Of a stretch of 64,000 nucleotides of DNA, positions 1 to 7,615 are shown in pieces (the first letter of the stretch is position 1; every line of letters begins with the position of its first letter). This DNA comes from Amorphoplanes digitatis (GTDB lineage Bacteria > Actinomycetota > Actinomycetes > Mycobacteriales > Micromonosporaceae): positions 1,116,001 through 1,180,000 of the forward strand of contig NZ_JACHNH010000001.1 of assembly GCF_014205335.1 (NCBI RefSeq), in the 5' to 3' direction. Position numbers and translations under genes: made by a program. The notes beneath the pieces are model-generated. The model saw nothing but the letters and a program-made list of their open reading frames with translations, was not told the DNA's origin and did no database searches.

Positions 1-40
1 TGCGGGGCAGTTCCGGTCTTCCACCGGATTCCCTCTTGCC

Positions 41-65
41 TCGGCCGTCCTGGAGAGACGGCCGA
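41..65. terminator. hairpin, probable terminator of an upstream gene
   Basis: A perfect 9-bp inverted repeat (TCGGCCGTC / GACGGCCGA) with a 7-nt loop. There is no U-tract, as is usual for actinobacterial terminators. It probably ends a gene lying left of the window. Bases 66-199 hold no recognisable gene. Confidence 0.45.
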
Positions 66-199
66 ACCAGCTGCGGGCAACACCATATCTAGGTGCGACT
101 CGAAACGCGCAACCCCACATGTCGTGTCGGCGTGTCGGATCATGCTCGTTCGGGTGAGGCCCCGCGCGGGGACGGGACGGCAAGGGGTAGAACCTCTGC

Positions 200-862
200 A
201 TGGCAATGACGCAAGCCCCGCCCGGGGCTCAGGGGTTCATTCCCGCCGATGCGCACGACCTCGACGAACTCAAGGCCGCCGCGCCCGGCTGCCGCGGCTG
301 CGAACTGCACGAGAACGCCACCCAGGTGGTCTTCGGTCGCGGCGCCGCACATGCCCGGCTGGTGCTGGTCGGCGAGCAGCCCGGCGACATCGAGGACCAG
401 AAGGGCCTGCCCTTCGTCGGCCCGGCCGGCCGGCTGCTGCGCGACGCGGTCGGCGACGCCGGCATCGACCCGTCGGTGATCTACCTGACCAACACCGTGA
501 AACACTTCCGCTTCGAACTGCGCGGCCGGCGGCGCATCCATCAGACGCCCGGCCCGGCGCACATCGCCGCCTGCCGGCCCTGGCTGGTCGCCGAATTCTC
601 GCTGCTCGAGCCGGACCTGATCGTGGCGCTCGGCGCGACAGCGGCCAAGGCCCTCTTCGGACCCTCGTTCCGCGTCACGAGATCACGCGGCGAACTGCTG
701 CCGTGGCCGGCGGCGGCGCAGCGCCCGCAGGACTTCCCGGCGGCCGAGGCCCGGGCGCTCGCGACGATCCATCCGTCGGCGGTGCTGCGGGCCGACGACC
801 GGGACGCTGCCTACCAGGGCCTGGTCGACGACCTCAAGGTCGCGGCGGCGACCCTGGCCTGA
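200..862 (+). CDS. udgX: UdgX-type uracil-DNA glycosylase (covalent uracil-DNA binder)
   Basis: Member of the uracil-DNA glycosylase superfamily; removes or captures uracil in DNA. Visible in the 220-aa protein: Fe-S cluster cysteines CRGC (31, 34) and Cys125 in ACRPWL, the active-site segment GEQPGD (58-63) with PFVGPAGR, and the C-terminal HPS motif (191-193). The loop RRRIHQTP places a histidine at 114. In the characterised mycobacterial UdgX, the RRIH loop histidine attacks the sugar after uracil excision and leaves the enzyme covalently bound to DNA. That loop separates UdgX from ordinary family-4 enzymes, so I assign UdgX. ATG 200 is preceded by a TAGAAC -10-like element six bases upstream, so the mRNA may be leaderless. 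It lies just upstream of DUF3046-recA, a DNA-repair context. Confidence 0.88.
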   Translation: MAMTQAPPGAQGFIPADAHDLDELKAAAPGCRGCELHENATQVVFGRGAAHARLVLVGEQPGDIEDQKGLPFVGPAGRLLRDAVGDAGIDPSVIYLTNTVKHFRFELRGRRRIHQTPGPAHIAACRPWLVAEFSLLEPDLIVALGATAAKALFGPSFRVTRSRGELLPWPAAAQRPQDFPAAEARALATIHPSAVLRADDRDAAYQGLVDDLKVAAATLA

Positions 863-935
863 TCTCGGCGCATCGATGTAGATAGTGATGTGCGTCTCAG
901 TGTTGCGCGCGGCGGGGTCGCCTACGGGCCGCGGG

Positions 936-941
936 TACTCT
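936..941 (+). promoter_or_regulatory. -10 box of a leaderless promoter (DUF3046)
   Basis: TACTCT, then 7 bases, then GTG 949. The TANNNT-N7-start layout is the signature of actinobacterial leaderless transcripts. It favours GTG 949 over the in-frame TTG 943. Confidence 0.6.
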
Positions 942-948
942 TTTGCCC

Positions 949-1149
949 GTGCGGTTGACGGATTTCTGGGGGCGCCTCGAGCAGGCGTTCGGCCCCGCAT
1001 ATGCGAGGAGCCTGGCCAGCGATCAGAGTTTCTCGGCGCTACAGGGCCGCACGATCGACCAATCCATCGCTCAGGGTGTGGACACCGCTACCATCTGGCG
1101 CGCGGTGGTGGCCGAGTACCCCGATCGGGTGCCTTCGCGCCTGCACTGA
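949..1149 (+). CDS. DUF3046 family protein
   Basis: A 66-aa protein beginning MRLTDFWGRLEQAFGPAYA, the typical DUF3046 opening, followed by a short helical C-terminal part. The function is unknown. In actinobacteria this gene usually sits immediately upstream of recA (Rv2738c in M. tuberculosis), as here. The GTG start gives the conserved N-terminus and falls 7 bases after a TACTCT -10 box; an in-frame TTG six bases earlier is less likely. Confidence 0.85.
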   Translation: MRLTDFWGRLEQAFGPAYARSLASDQSFSALQGRTIDQSIAQGVDTATIWRAVVAEYPDRVPSRLH

Positions 1150-1157
1150 CCCGTCTT

Positions 1158-1173
1158 TCGTACGTTTGTTCTG
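1158..1173 (+). promoter_or_regulatory. second, weaker SOS-box-like site upstream of recA
   Basis: TCGTACGTTTGTTCTG resembles the actinobacterial LexA box TCGAAC-N4-GTTCGA with a degenerate right half. It starts 32 bp before the strong box at 1190. A site of the same form (CGTAC-N4-GTTCTG) precedes lexA. Confidence 0.5.
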
Positions 1174-1189
1174 GCGTGTCACTCGATAG

Positions 1190-1205
1190 TCGTACACGTG
1201 TTCGG
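1190..1205 (+). promoter_or_regulatory. SOS box (LexA operator) of recA
   Basis: TCGTACACGTGTTCGG is close to the actinobacterial LexA palindrome TCGAAC-N4-GTTCGA, with two mismatches. It lies about 145 bp before the recA start, so recA should be derepressed by DNA damage. Confidence 0.8.
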
Positions 1206-1348
1206 CTATCGTCCTCAGCGGCGTGGTCATCCGCAGCTCACGACCCGGCGGTCGTTTTCTGTCAGACCCAACGTCTAGCGTGACCCGCGTGGTGAACAGA
1301 AACGCTTCGGCGAAGACGCCTGGGAAGTCGAGTACAGGGGTGGCGGAC

Positions 1349-2395
1349 ATGGTGGCAGGACCTGATCGGGACAAGGCGCTAGACCTTGCTCTCGCGCAGA
1401 TCGACAAGCAGTTCGGCAAGGGCTCGGTGATGCGCCTCGGGGAGCGGCCGGTCACACAGATGGCCATCATCCCCACCGGCTCCATTGCCCTCGACATCGC
1501 GCTCGGCGTCGGCGGTCTGCCGCGCGGCCGGGTCATCGAGATCTACGGACCGGAGTCCAGCGGTAAGACGACGGTCGCCCTGCACGCGGTGGCCAACGCC
1601 CAGCGCAACGGCGGCATCGCGGCCTTCATCGACGCGGAGCACGCGCTCGACCCCGACTACGCCCAGGCACTCGGCGTCGACACCGACGCCCTGCTGGTTT
1701 CCCAGCCGGACACCGGCGAGCAGGCGCTCGAGATCGCGGACATGCTGATCCGCTCCGGCGCGCTCGACATCATCGTCATCGACTCGGTGGCGGCCCTCGT
1801 GCCGCGCGCCGAGATCGAGGGCGAGATGGGCGACAGCCACGTGGGTCTGCAGGCCCGCCTGATGAGCCAGGCCCTGCGAAAGATCACCGGCATCCTGAAC
1901 AACTCCGGCACGACCGCGATCTTCATCAACCAGCTCCGCGAGAAGATCGGCGTCATGTTCGGCTCGCCCGAGACGACGACGGGCGGCCGCGCGCTGAAGT
2001 TCTACTCGTCGGTGCGCCTCGACGTGCGCCGCATCGAAAGCCTCAAGGACGGCACCGACATCGTGGGCAACCGCACCCGCGTCAAGGTCGTGAAGAACAA
2101 GGTCGCGGCGCCGTTCAAGCAGGCCGAGTTCGACATCATGTACGGCAAGGGCATCTCCCGCGAGGGCTCGCTGATCGACGTCGGCGTCGAGCAGAGCATC
2201 GTCCGCAAGTCCGGCGCCTGGTACACGTACGACGGTGACCAGCTGGGCCAGGGCAAGGAGAAGGCGCGCGAGTTCCTGAAGGAGAACCCGGACGTCGCCG
2301 CCGAGATCGAGAAGAAGATCCTGGAGAAGCTCGGCGTGGGCCAGACCACCGGTGACGCCGCCGGCGGTCCGGACCTGCCCCCGGTCGACTTCTGA
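1349..2395 (+). CDS. recA: recombinase RecA
   Basis: DNA-strand-exchange ATPase and co-protease for LexA self-cleavage. The 348-aa protein is full length for the family. It shows Walker [10 protein letters not shown] (about residues 66-74), the Walker B region [12 protein letters not shown], the MAW motif, loop L1 around [18 protein letters not shown] and loop L2 [19 protein letters not shown]. The acidic C-terminus ends PPVDF. I chose ATG 1349 because AGGGGTGG lies 5-6 bases upstream; longer in-frame readings back to 1223 run into the promoter. No intein is present, unlike M. tuberculosis RecA. recX follows downstream after a 24-bp repeat array. Confidence 0.97.
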   Translation: MVAGPDRDKALDLALAQIDKQFGKGSVMRLGERPVTQMAIIPTGSIALDIALGVGGLPRGRVIEIYGPESSGKTTVALHAVANAQRNGGIAAFIDAEHALDPDYAQALGVDTDALLVSQPDTGEQALEIADMLIRSGALDIIVIDSVAALVPRAEIEGEMGDSHVGLQARLMSQALRKITGILNNSGTTAIFINQLREKIGVMFGSPETTTGGRALKFYSSVRLDVRRIESLKDGTDIVGNRTRVKVVKNKVAAPFKQAEFDIMYGKGISREGSLIDVGVEQSIVRKSGAWYTYDGDQLGQGKEKAREFLKENPDVAAEIEKKILEKLGVGQTTGDAAGGPDLPPVDF

Positions 2396-2543
2396 CCGAT
2401 GCAACCTCCGACGACGAGGCGATCCGACGCACCCAGCCCACCCGGGCCGGGTGACCCCTCACCGCCGCCACACCAACCCGGCGGCGGCCGAGACCCCGCA
2501 CAATTCCACGGGCCAAAACGGTCGAGAGCTTCCGTCCCAAGAG

Positions 2544-2650
2544 CCCGGGCTGCTACTTCACGGCCGGCCCGGGCTGCTACTTCACGGCCGGCCGGGGTTG
2601 TTGCTTCACGGCTGGCCCGGCCAGCTGCTTCACGGCTGGCCCGGGCTGCC
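2544..2650. repeat. 24-bp tandem array between recA and recX
   Basis: Four complete 24-bp units and a partial fifth (unit starts 2544, 2568, 2592, 2616, 2640). Units 1 and 2 are identical: CCCGGGCTGCTACTTCACGG followed by CCGG. The later units diverge. Because 24 is a multiple of 3 the array is open as GLLLHGRP repeats in one frame, but nothing suggests it is translated. Confidence 0.8.
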
Positions 2651-2683
2651 GCCCCGATCGTCCCGGCGAGGGGCTGAGCCCGG

Positions 2684-3802
2684 GTGGCTGGACGACGCGG
2701 CGCGCGGTCAGGGCGGGGCTGGGATGCGATCCCGCCCCGGCCCACAGAAGAGGACCCCTCTGGTGGCGAGCTCCGGCCCGACGACCCGGAACGCGGCAAC
2801 GTGACGGGCCGTCGCCGCCGGAGCTCGCCGGGCGGACCGCCCTACAACACCCGCGATACGGCGCGCGGCGACCGCGCTTTCGGAAGCAGCGGAACCCGAC
2901 CGATGTCGGGCGCAGCCTCCGACAGCAACGCAAGCCGGTCCGACCTGGCCGACGACGACCTGTTCTTCGACCCCAGCCATCCCGATCGCAGCCTCGGCGC
3001 GCTCGACGGCCATCCGCCCGCTGGTGGCCGGTTTGGCGGCGGCTACTCGCCTGAGGGCGGCCGCTCTGGTGGCGGTGACGCGCCCGCTGGTGGTAGCCGG
3101 TCTAGTGGCGGTGATCCGCTTGGTGGCGGCCGCTCTGGTGGCGGTGATTCGCTTGGTGGTGGCCGGTCCGGCGGTGGCTACCCGCTCGGCGGTGACGCGC
3201 AGCGCGGGGGAGGGCCGGGCCGCGCTCGTCGTGGCCGGGCCGCGGAGCGGCCGCCCGAGCCGCCGCGCAGCGAGTCCGAGACCGCGCGCGAGATCTGCCT
3301 GCGCCAGTTGGCGGTGCGCCCCCGCACCCGGGCCGAACTAGCCAAGACCCTGGCCCGCAAGGAGATCTCCGACGAGGTGATCGCCGAGGTCCTCGACCGT
3401 TACGACGAGGTCGGCATCATCGACGACGCCGCGTTCGCCCGGATGTGGGTGTCGACCCGTCATCAGGGGCGGGGCCTGGCCCGCCGGGCGCTGGCCAACG
3501 AGCTACGCCTGCACGGGGTGGAAGCCGAGGTGGCCACGGAGGCCCTGGAGACCTTGGACGACGACGCCGAGGCCACCACGGCCCGCGCCCTGGTCGACCG
3601 CAAGCTGCGGTCCGCGCGAGGCACCCCCGACCAGGTATTCCGCCGACTGGTAGGAATGCTGGCCCGCAAGGGCTACCCGGCCGGCGTGGCGATCCGAGCG
3701 GTAAAGGACGCCCTGGCGGCCCGCGACGCCGAGGCGGCCGAGTTCGCCGATCAGATCGACCCCGACGCCCTGGCAGACGAAGCCGCCGACCCACTCTCCT
3801 GA
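2684..3802 (+). CDS. recX: regulatory protein RecX with long Gly-rich N-terminal extension
   Basis: RecX modulates RecA filaments. The conserved RecX core of three-helix repeats occupies about residues 197-345 (AREICLRQLAVRPRTRAELA, DEVGIIDDAAFARMWV, GRGLARRALANELRLHGV, RLVGMLARKGYPAGVA). Before it lies an unusually long, low-complexity region; residues about 110-180 repeat GGGRSGGGD-like 11-residue blocks. The start is uncertain. GTG 2684 (GAGGGG upstream; MAGRRGARSGRGWDA) is the longest plausible one; GTG 2801 (MTGRRRR) and ATG 2903 are alternatives. At 372 aa it is roughly twice the usual RecX length because of this extension. Confidence 0.85.
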   Translation: MAGRRGARSGRGWDAIPPRPTEEDPSGGELRPDDPERGNVTGRRRRSSPGGPPYNTRDTARGDRAFGSSGTRPMSGAASDSNASRSDLADDDLFFDPSHPDRSLGALDGHPPAGGRFGGGYSPEGGRSGGGDAPAGGSRSSGGDPLGGGRSGGGDSLGGGRSGGGYPLGGDAQRGGGPGRARRGRAAERPPEPPRSESETAREICLRQLAVRPRTRAELAKTLARKEISDEVIAEVLDRYDEVGIIDDAAFARMWVSTRHQGRGLARRALANELRLHGVEAEVATEALETLDDDAEATTARALVDRKLRSARGTPDQVFRRLVGMLARKGYPAGVAIRAVKDALAARDAEAAEFADQIDPDALADEAADPLS

Positions 3803-3865
3803 TCGCACGCAAGCCCGACCGAGCCCGCAAGCCGAGCGCGGACCAGGGCTTTGGCCCGGGTCCGA

Positions 3866-4049
3866 GTGTGGGTCGTGTGCGTCCTCAGGCTGGGTGCTGG
3901 TCTGGGTTTGGGTGTGGGTCGTGTGCGTCCTCGGGCTGGGTGCTGGTCTGGGTTTGGGTGTGGGTCGTGTGCGTCCTCAGGCTGGGTGCTGGTCTGGGTT
4001 TGGATGTGAGTTGCGTGCGCTCTCGGGCTGGGCGCTTGCACGAGTTGGG
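3866..4049. repeat. 46-bp tandem array downstream of recX
   Basis: Three nearly perfect 46-bp units (3866-3911, 3912-3957, 3958-4003), each starting GTGTGGGTCGTGTGCGTCCT, followed by a degenerate fourth (4004-4049). The unit length is not a multiple of 3, which argues against coding. Confidence 0.85.
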
Positions 4050-4350
4050 CGCTGGTATGCCACGCGCTCAACGGTTGATGTCGCTCTTACATTTCGACCA
4101 ACCGCCGGGTCCAAATCGCCAGGTGGCTCCGATGTCGACCCGAGAACCTGCCGCTTGGCGGGTTCAGGTCGGCTTCGCACCGCAAGCCTTTAGGGAATAT
4201 GGCCGATCGAAACCCGCAACATCGTGGAGTCGACCCGATACCGGCCGTTGACCCCGTCGGTGTTGGTGGTCATCGCACATGGCCTGGTTCTTCGGCTGAG
4301 TGCGGCGAAGCGTAATTCTTCGGCTCGGTGCGGCTGGGCGCGATTCTTTC

Positions 4351-4480
4351 GGTGCGGTGCGGTGCGGTGCGGTGCGGTGCGGTGCGGTGCGGTGCGGTGC
4401 GGTGCGGTGCGGTGCGGTGCGGTGCGGTGCGGTGCGGTGCGGTGCGGTGCGGTGCGGTGCGGTGCGGTGCGGTGCGGTGC
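4351..4480. repeat. pentanucleotide microsatellite (GGTGC)26
   Basis: Twenty-six uninterrupted copies of GGTGC (130 bp). Three units make 15 bases, so every frame stays open, encoding RCGAV repeats on the plus strand and HRTAP repeats on the minus strand. This produces several spurious ORFs. Perfect arrays this long are rare in bacterial chromosomes and are prone to slippage. Confidence 0.95.
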
Positions 4481-5004
4481 GGGCGAACGTTGTCCTGCGG
4501 GTTGGAGGTGCCCGAGGTGGCATTCGGCCGGTGTGAGTGCCGGACGAGGTTCGGATGGTGGGCGGGATCTGCGGAGGTGAACGATCGCCCAATTCGGCCA
4601 TATGTGTCGTGAAGGTGCCCGGTCCACTGCGACCCCGTTCGAGTGCGGCCAGAAATCTCGCTTTTGTGCGTCCTATCGAGACGAACATCGAGGCCGTCCG
4701 AACTGTCCAGCCGTCGCGCTGCGGTTGATATTTCGGTCTCGCGATAAGTGTTCGCTGAGATGTTGGATTCGCTTTCCCTGTTGGGGTTGTGATGGCATCG
4801 CGTGACCTGCTTGCTGTCCTCCCGGGCAATGTTCCTCGCTTCGCATCGTCGGTACAGGGGCGCTGACGAGGCCAGATGCGTTGGTGTTCGGCTCGATCGA
4901 CTCGGGTGACACCTGTACGACAGCGGACCCGTGGTCCCCTCCCGGGCTGCGGGTCCATTGTCGCCGGTGGATCTCGCAGGGCGTCGCCAATGGCCTCGGA
5001 CTGG

Positions 5005-5010
5005 TAATCT
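5005..5010 (+). promoter_or_regulatory. -10 box close to the start of the repeat-rich membrane protein
   Basis: TAATCT ends 5 bases before GTG 5016 and 8 bases before GTG 5019, which suggests a leaderless or nearly leaderless transcript. Confidence 0.45.
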
Positions 5011-5015
5011 GCTGC

Positions 5016-7241
5016 GTGGTGACAGACGACTTCCACCCAGCTCGGCGCGATGGTGGCTCCCTCCACGAGAGCCCCGACGCGACGGCTCAGGTCGTCCCGC
5101 AGGTCGCGCCCGGCGGTTCGCCCGAGGGCGCCGTTTCGCCACCGCACTCCGGCGACGAAATCCCTGGTCAGCATTCTGTCCCGCCGGACAGCCAGGCCCT
5201 GTCCGGTCCAAGGGAGGGCCATGTGCACGCGGCGCCCTCCGGGTATCCACCGGAAGAGCGCCAAGACGGAACTCCCGCACCGATGCCCGACGATCCGGCA
5301 GACGTCACTGCCAATCTGAGAGTGTCGATGGATATTCGGAGGCCTGGCGAGGAAGACCCGACCGCGCCGGTCAATCACCCGCCGGTCAATCACCCGCCGG
5401 TCAATCACCCGCCGGTTGGGCAGCCGCCGGTCGCTCACTCGCCGATCGCTCACTCGCCAGTCGCCCACCCGCCGGTCACTGCGCCCTACGGCGGATCCGT
5501 ACCTCCAAGCGGCCCGACCATCGGGCCCGCGCCGACGTCTCTGGCCGTGCCGACATCCGGGCCTGCACCGACCTACGAGCCAGCGCCGGCGACCGGCCCG
5601 GCGGGCGTGACGGGTCCGGCGATTGGCCCGGCGGGCGTGACGGCTCCGGTCACTGGCCCGGCGGGCGTGACGGCTCCGGTCACTGGCCCGGCGGGCGTGA
5701 CGGCTCCCATCGCTGGTCAGGCAGCCGAATTCTCCCCGACAGGTAGTCCAGCGGGGGACGCAGTGCCGACGACCGACCCCGCGACCGCCACCCCGCACTA
5801 CGGCCCGCGGTTCGCCGCCGCCGAGAACCAGCCCTCTCCGAACCTCACCGGCGACAACGCCGGGAGCAATCAGCAATACGGCTACGGCCCGTTCCACCGC
5901 GGCCCGCGACAGCCGACCGAACCCCATCCGACTACTGGCGGGGGTCCGGCACACAGTGCGGCCCCAGCCTCGGGTGGCGGCCCGGCGCATGGTCCGAATC
6001 CGACTTCGGCCGGGGATCTGGCTCACGGTGCGACCCCGACTTCGGGAGTGGTTCCGGGATACGGTGCGGCCCGGGCCTCGGGTAGCGGTCCGGCATACGG
6101 CCCGTTCCACCGAGGCCCGCAACAGCCGAACGAACCCCACCCGACTTCGGGTGGCGGCCCGGCACATGATGCGGCCCCGACTTCGGGTGGCGGCCCGGCT
6201 TACGGTGCGGCCCCGACTTCGGGTGGCGGCCCGGCTTACGGTGCGGCCCCGACTTCGGGTGGCGGCCCGGCATATGGTGCGGCCCCGACTTCGGGTGGCG
6301 GCCCGGCTTACGGTGCGGCCCCGACTTCGGGTGGCGGCCCGGCATATGGTGCGGCCCCGACTTCGGGTGGCGGCCCGGCTTACGGTGCGGCCCCGACTTC
6401 GGGTGGCGGCCCGGCATATGGTGCGGCCCCGACCTCGGGTGGTGGTCCGGCTTACGGGGAGGACTACAGCGCCTCAAGCCCGCCGAGCTGGTCCGGCGCA
6501 GATCCGGTCTCAGGCAGTGGCCCATCAGACCCCTACGGTTTCTCGGTGGCGCCGGCGTTCGGCAGTGGCCCGCGTATCGAGCCCACCCCGAAGCAGCCCC
6601 GCGGCCGCTTCGTGCTCCCAGCCCTCGCCGGCCTCGCGGTCGGCCTGCTTGTCTTCGGCACCGGCGGCTGGTTCCTCGGCCGGTCGACCGCCGGCGGTCG
6701 TGAGCCGGCCGGCGCCGGTGCCCCGGCGGCGACCGCCGGCGCCGCACCGGCCCTGGGGCCGTACGAGCAGAATCAGATCGCCATCAACCAGCCGAAGCTG
6801 TCCGGCGGCCTGGCTCCCCTCGCACAGGGCTGGCTTCCTCACCTCTCCGGCTGTCTCCGCAGCGGCGACCCGGACGGCCCCACGGTCAACAAGGCCGAGA
6901 AGGCCCGGGTCCGCTGCGAGATGGACGCCATGAGCGTCATCTTCGTGGAGTACGCCACCACCGCCGACCGGGACAAGGCGCGCGTCGAGACGCTCGGGCA
7001 GAACGTCGATGCCCGCGAGCTCACCCCAGGGGTCGGCCCCGCCGTGGAGCGGGCGACTCCATCCGGGCGGACGAACGGCAACTACGTGGAGTTCGCCTAC
7101 CAAGCGTCGGGCAAGACCGTCAGCGGCATCTGGTGGGACGACAGCTCCACCCCCATAGCCGCCTACCTGCTGGCGTTCTGGAAGGAAGGCAGCGGGGAGA
7201 AATGGGAACCCATGCGTGACATCTGGGCCCGCTACGCCTGA
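5016..7241 (+). CDS. proline/glycine-rich repeat protein with one membrane segment
   Basis: Not recognised as a known family. The 741-aa protein has a long disordered N-terminal part: PVNHPPVNHPP and PPVAHSP repeats, then GPAGVTAPVT repeats. Next come nine 12-residue repeats of the form AAPTSGGGPAYG, encoded by a 36-bp array. A single hydrophobic segment follows at about 531-555 (FVLPALAGLAVGLLVFGTGG), then an alanine-rich linker and a C-terminal domain of about 160 residues with two cysteines (HLSGC, RVRCEM) and WDD / WEPMRDIWARY motifs. The topology is probably a cytoplasmic disordered tail and an extracellular C-terminal domain. The start is inferred from the -10 box TAATCT. It lies alone between recX and rny. 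Confidence 0.7.
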   Translation: MVTDDFHPARRDGGSLHESPDATAQVVPQVAPGGSPEGAVSPPHSGDEIPGQHSVPPDSQALSGPREGHVHAAPSGYPPEERQDGTPAPMPDDPADVTANLRVSMDIRRPGEEDPTAPVNHPPVNHPPVNHPPVGQPPVAHSPIAHSPVAHPPVTAPYGGSVPPSGPTIGPAPTSLAVPTSGPAPTYEPAPATGPAGVTGPAIGPAGVTAPVTGPAGVTAPVTGPAGVTAPIAGQAAEFSPTGSPAGDAVPTTDPATATPHYGPRFAAAENQPSPNLTGDNAGSNQQYGYGPFHRGPRQPTEPHPTTGGGPAHSAAPASGGGPAHGPNPTSAGDLAHGATPTSGVVPGYGAARASGSGPAYGPFHRGPQQPNEPHPTSGGGPAHDAAPTSGGGPAYGAAPTSGGGPAYGAAPTSGGGPAYGAAPTSGGGPAYGAAPTSGGGPAYGAAPTSGGGPAYGAAPTSGGGPAYGAAPTSGGGPAYGEDYSASSPPSWSGADPVSGSGPSDPYGFSVAPAFGSGPRIEPTPKQPRGRFVLPALAGLAVGLLVFGTGGWFLGRSTAGGREPAGAGAPAATAGAAPALGPYEQNQIAINQPKLSGGLAPLAQGWLPHLSGCLRSGDPDGPTVNKAEKARVRCEMDAMSVIFVEYATTADRDKARVETLGQNVDARELTPGVGPAVERATPSGRTNGNYVEFAYQASGKTVSGIWWDDSSTPIAAYLLAFWKEGSGEKWEPMRDIWARYA
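6145..6459 (+). repeat. 36-bp coding tandem array (nine units)
   Basis: Nine units starting every 36 bp from 6145, each encoding a 12-residue PTSGGGPAYGAA-type repeat. In the middle units the Ala-Tyr codons alternate GCTTAC and GCATAT. That suggests a 72-bp dimer was the last unit to expand. Confidence 0.9.
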
Positions 7242-7615
7242 ATTGCCCCCCAACGTACTTGAGCAGGGCGTGAGCGGGTCTGTGCCAAGCGTCCCGTCCT
7301 CTGCCGAATCATGAGTCCTTGACCGAACCGGCACTCGCGACCTAGCCTCGCGTTACACAAGGTTTGCTCGACCATCGCAGGCTAAGCGCACAATATAGAT
7401 CGCATCACATTACGGCATCACTTACGGCGTGGGGCGCCATCGATGCCTCCTCCGCCCGCAGACCGCGCGGGCGGTGGCCAGACATGCCCGGCGGTCGGTC
7501 CTCGACGCTGAGATAGGCGCCGTTGGCTGAACATGCCCGCGCTCAGCCGCCTTTGGTCGGGCATCCCTACACAGCCGGCGCAGCCATGCGCCGCAGCGAG
7601 GGGAGACGCGGCGAG
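7242..7615. other. intergenic leader of rny
   Basis: About 370 bp without a gene. It contains a TATAGAT -10-like element near 7395 and a GC-rich hairpin near 7451-7473 (CCGCCCGC / GCGGGCGG). The rny promoter and a leader of about 200 nt probably lie here. I see no known riboswitch. Confidence 0.4.

Larger units (their letters stand above)
3803..5015. other. gene-poor region with tandem arrays
   Basis: About 1.2 kb without a convincing gene. It holds a 46-bp array (3866-4049) and a pentanucleotide microsatellite (4351-4480). Base composition is less GC-rich than the flanks between about 4180 and 4900. The ORFs present on both strands depend on the repeats or are antisense to the next gene, and look like nothing known. 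Confidence 0.6.

Noticed and set aside
1223..1348. Longer recA reading from 1223
   Set aside because: The extra N-terminal residues lie next to the SOS box and are not found in RecA; the ribosome site favours ATG 1349.
4190..4627. ORFs encoding RCGAV or HRTAP repeats
   Set aside because: They exist only because a pentamer repeat keeps all frames open; no start signals or conserved ends.
4164..6167. Long minus-strand ORF (667 aa) spanning the pentamer array and the repeat-rich gene
   Set aside because: It is antisense to the Pro/Gly-rich gene and passes through the microsatellite; the sequence is Arg/Thr/Pro-rich low complexity and lacks any domain.
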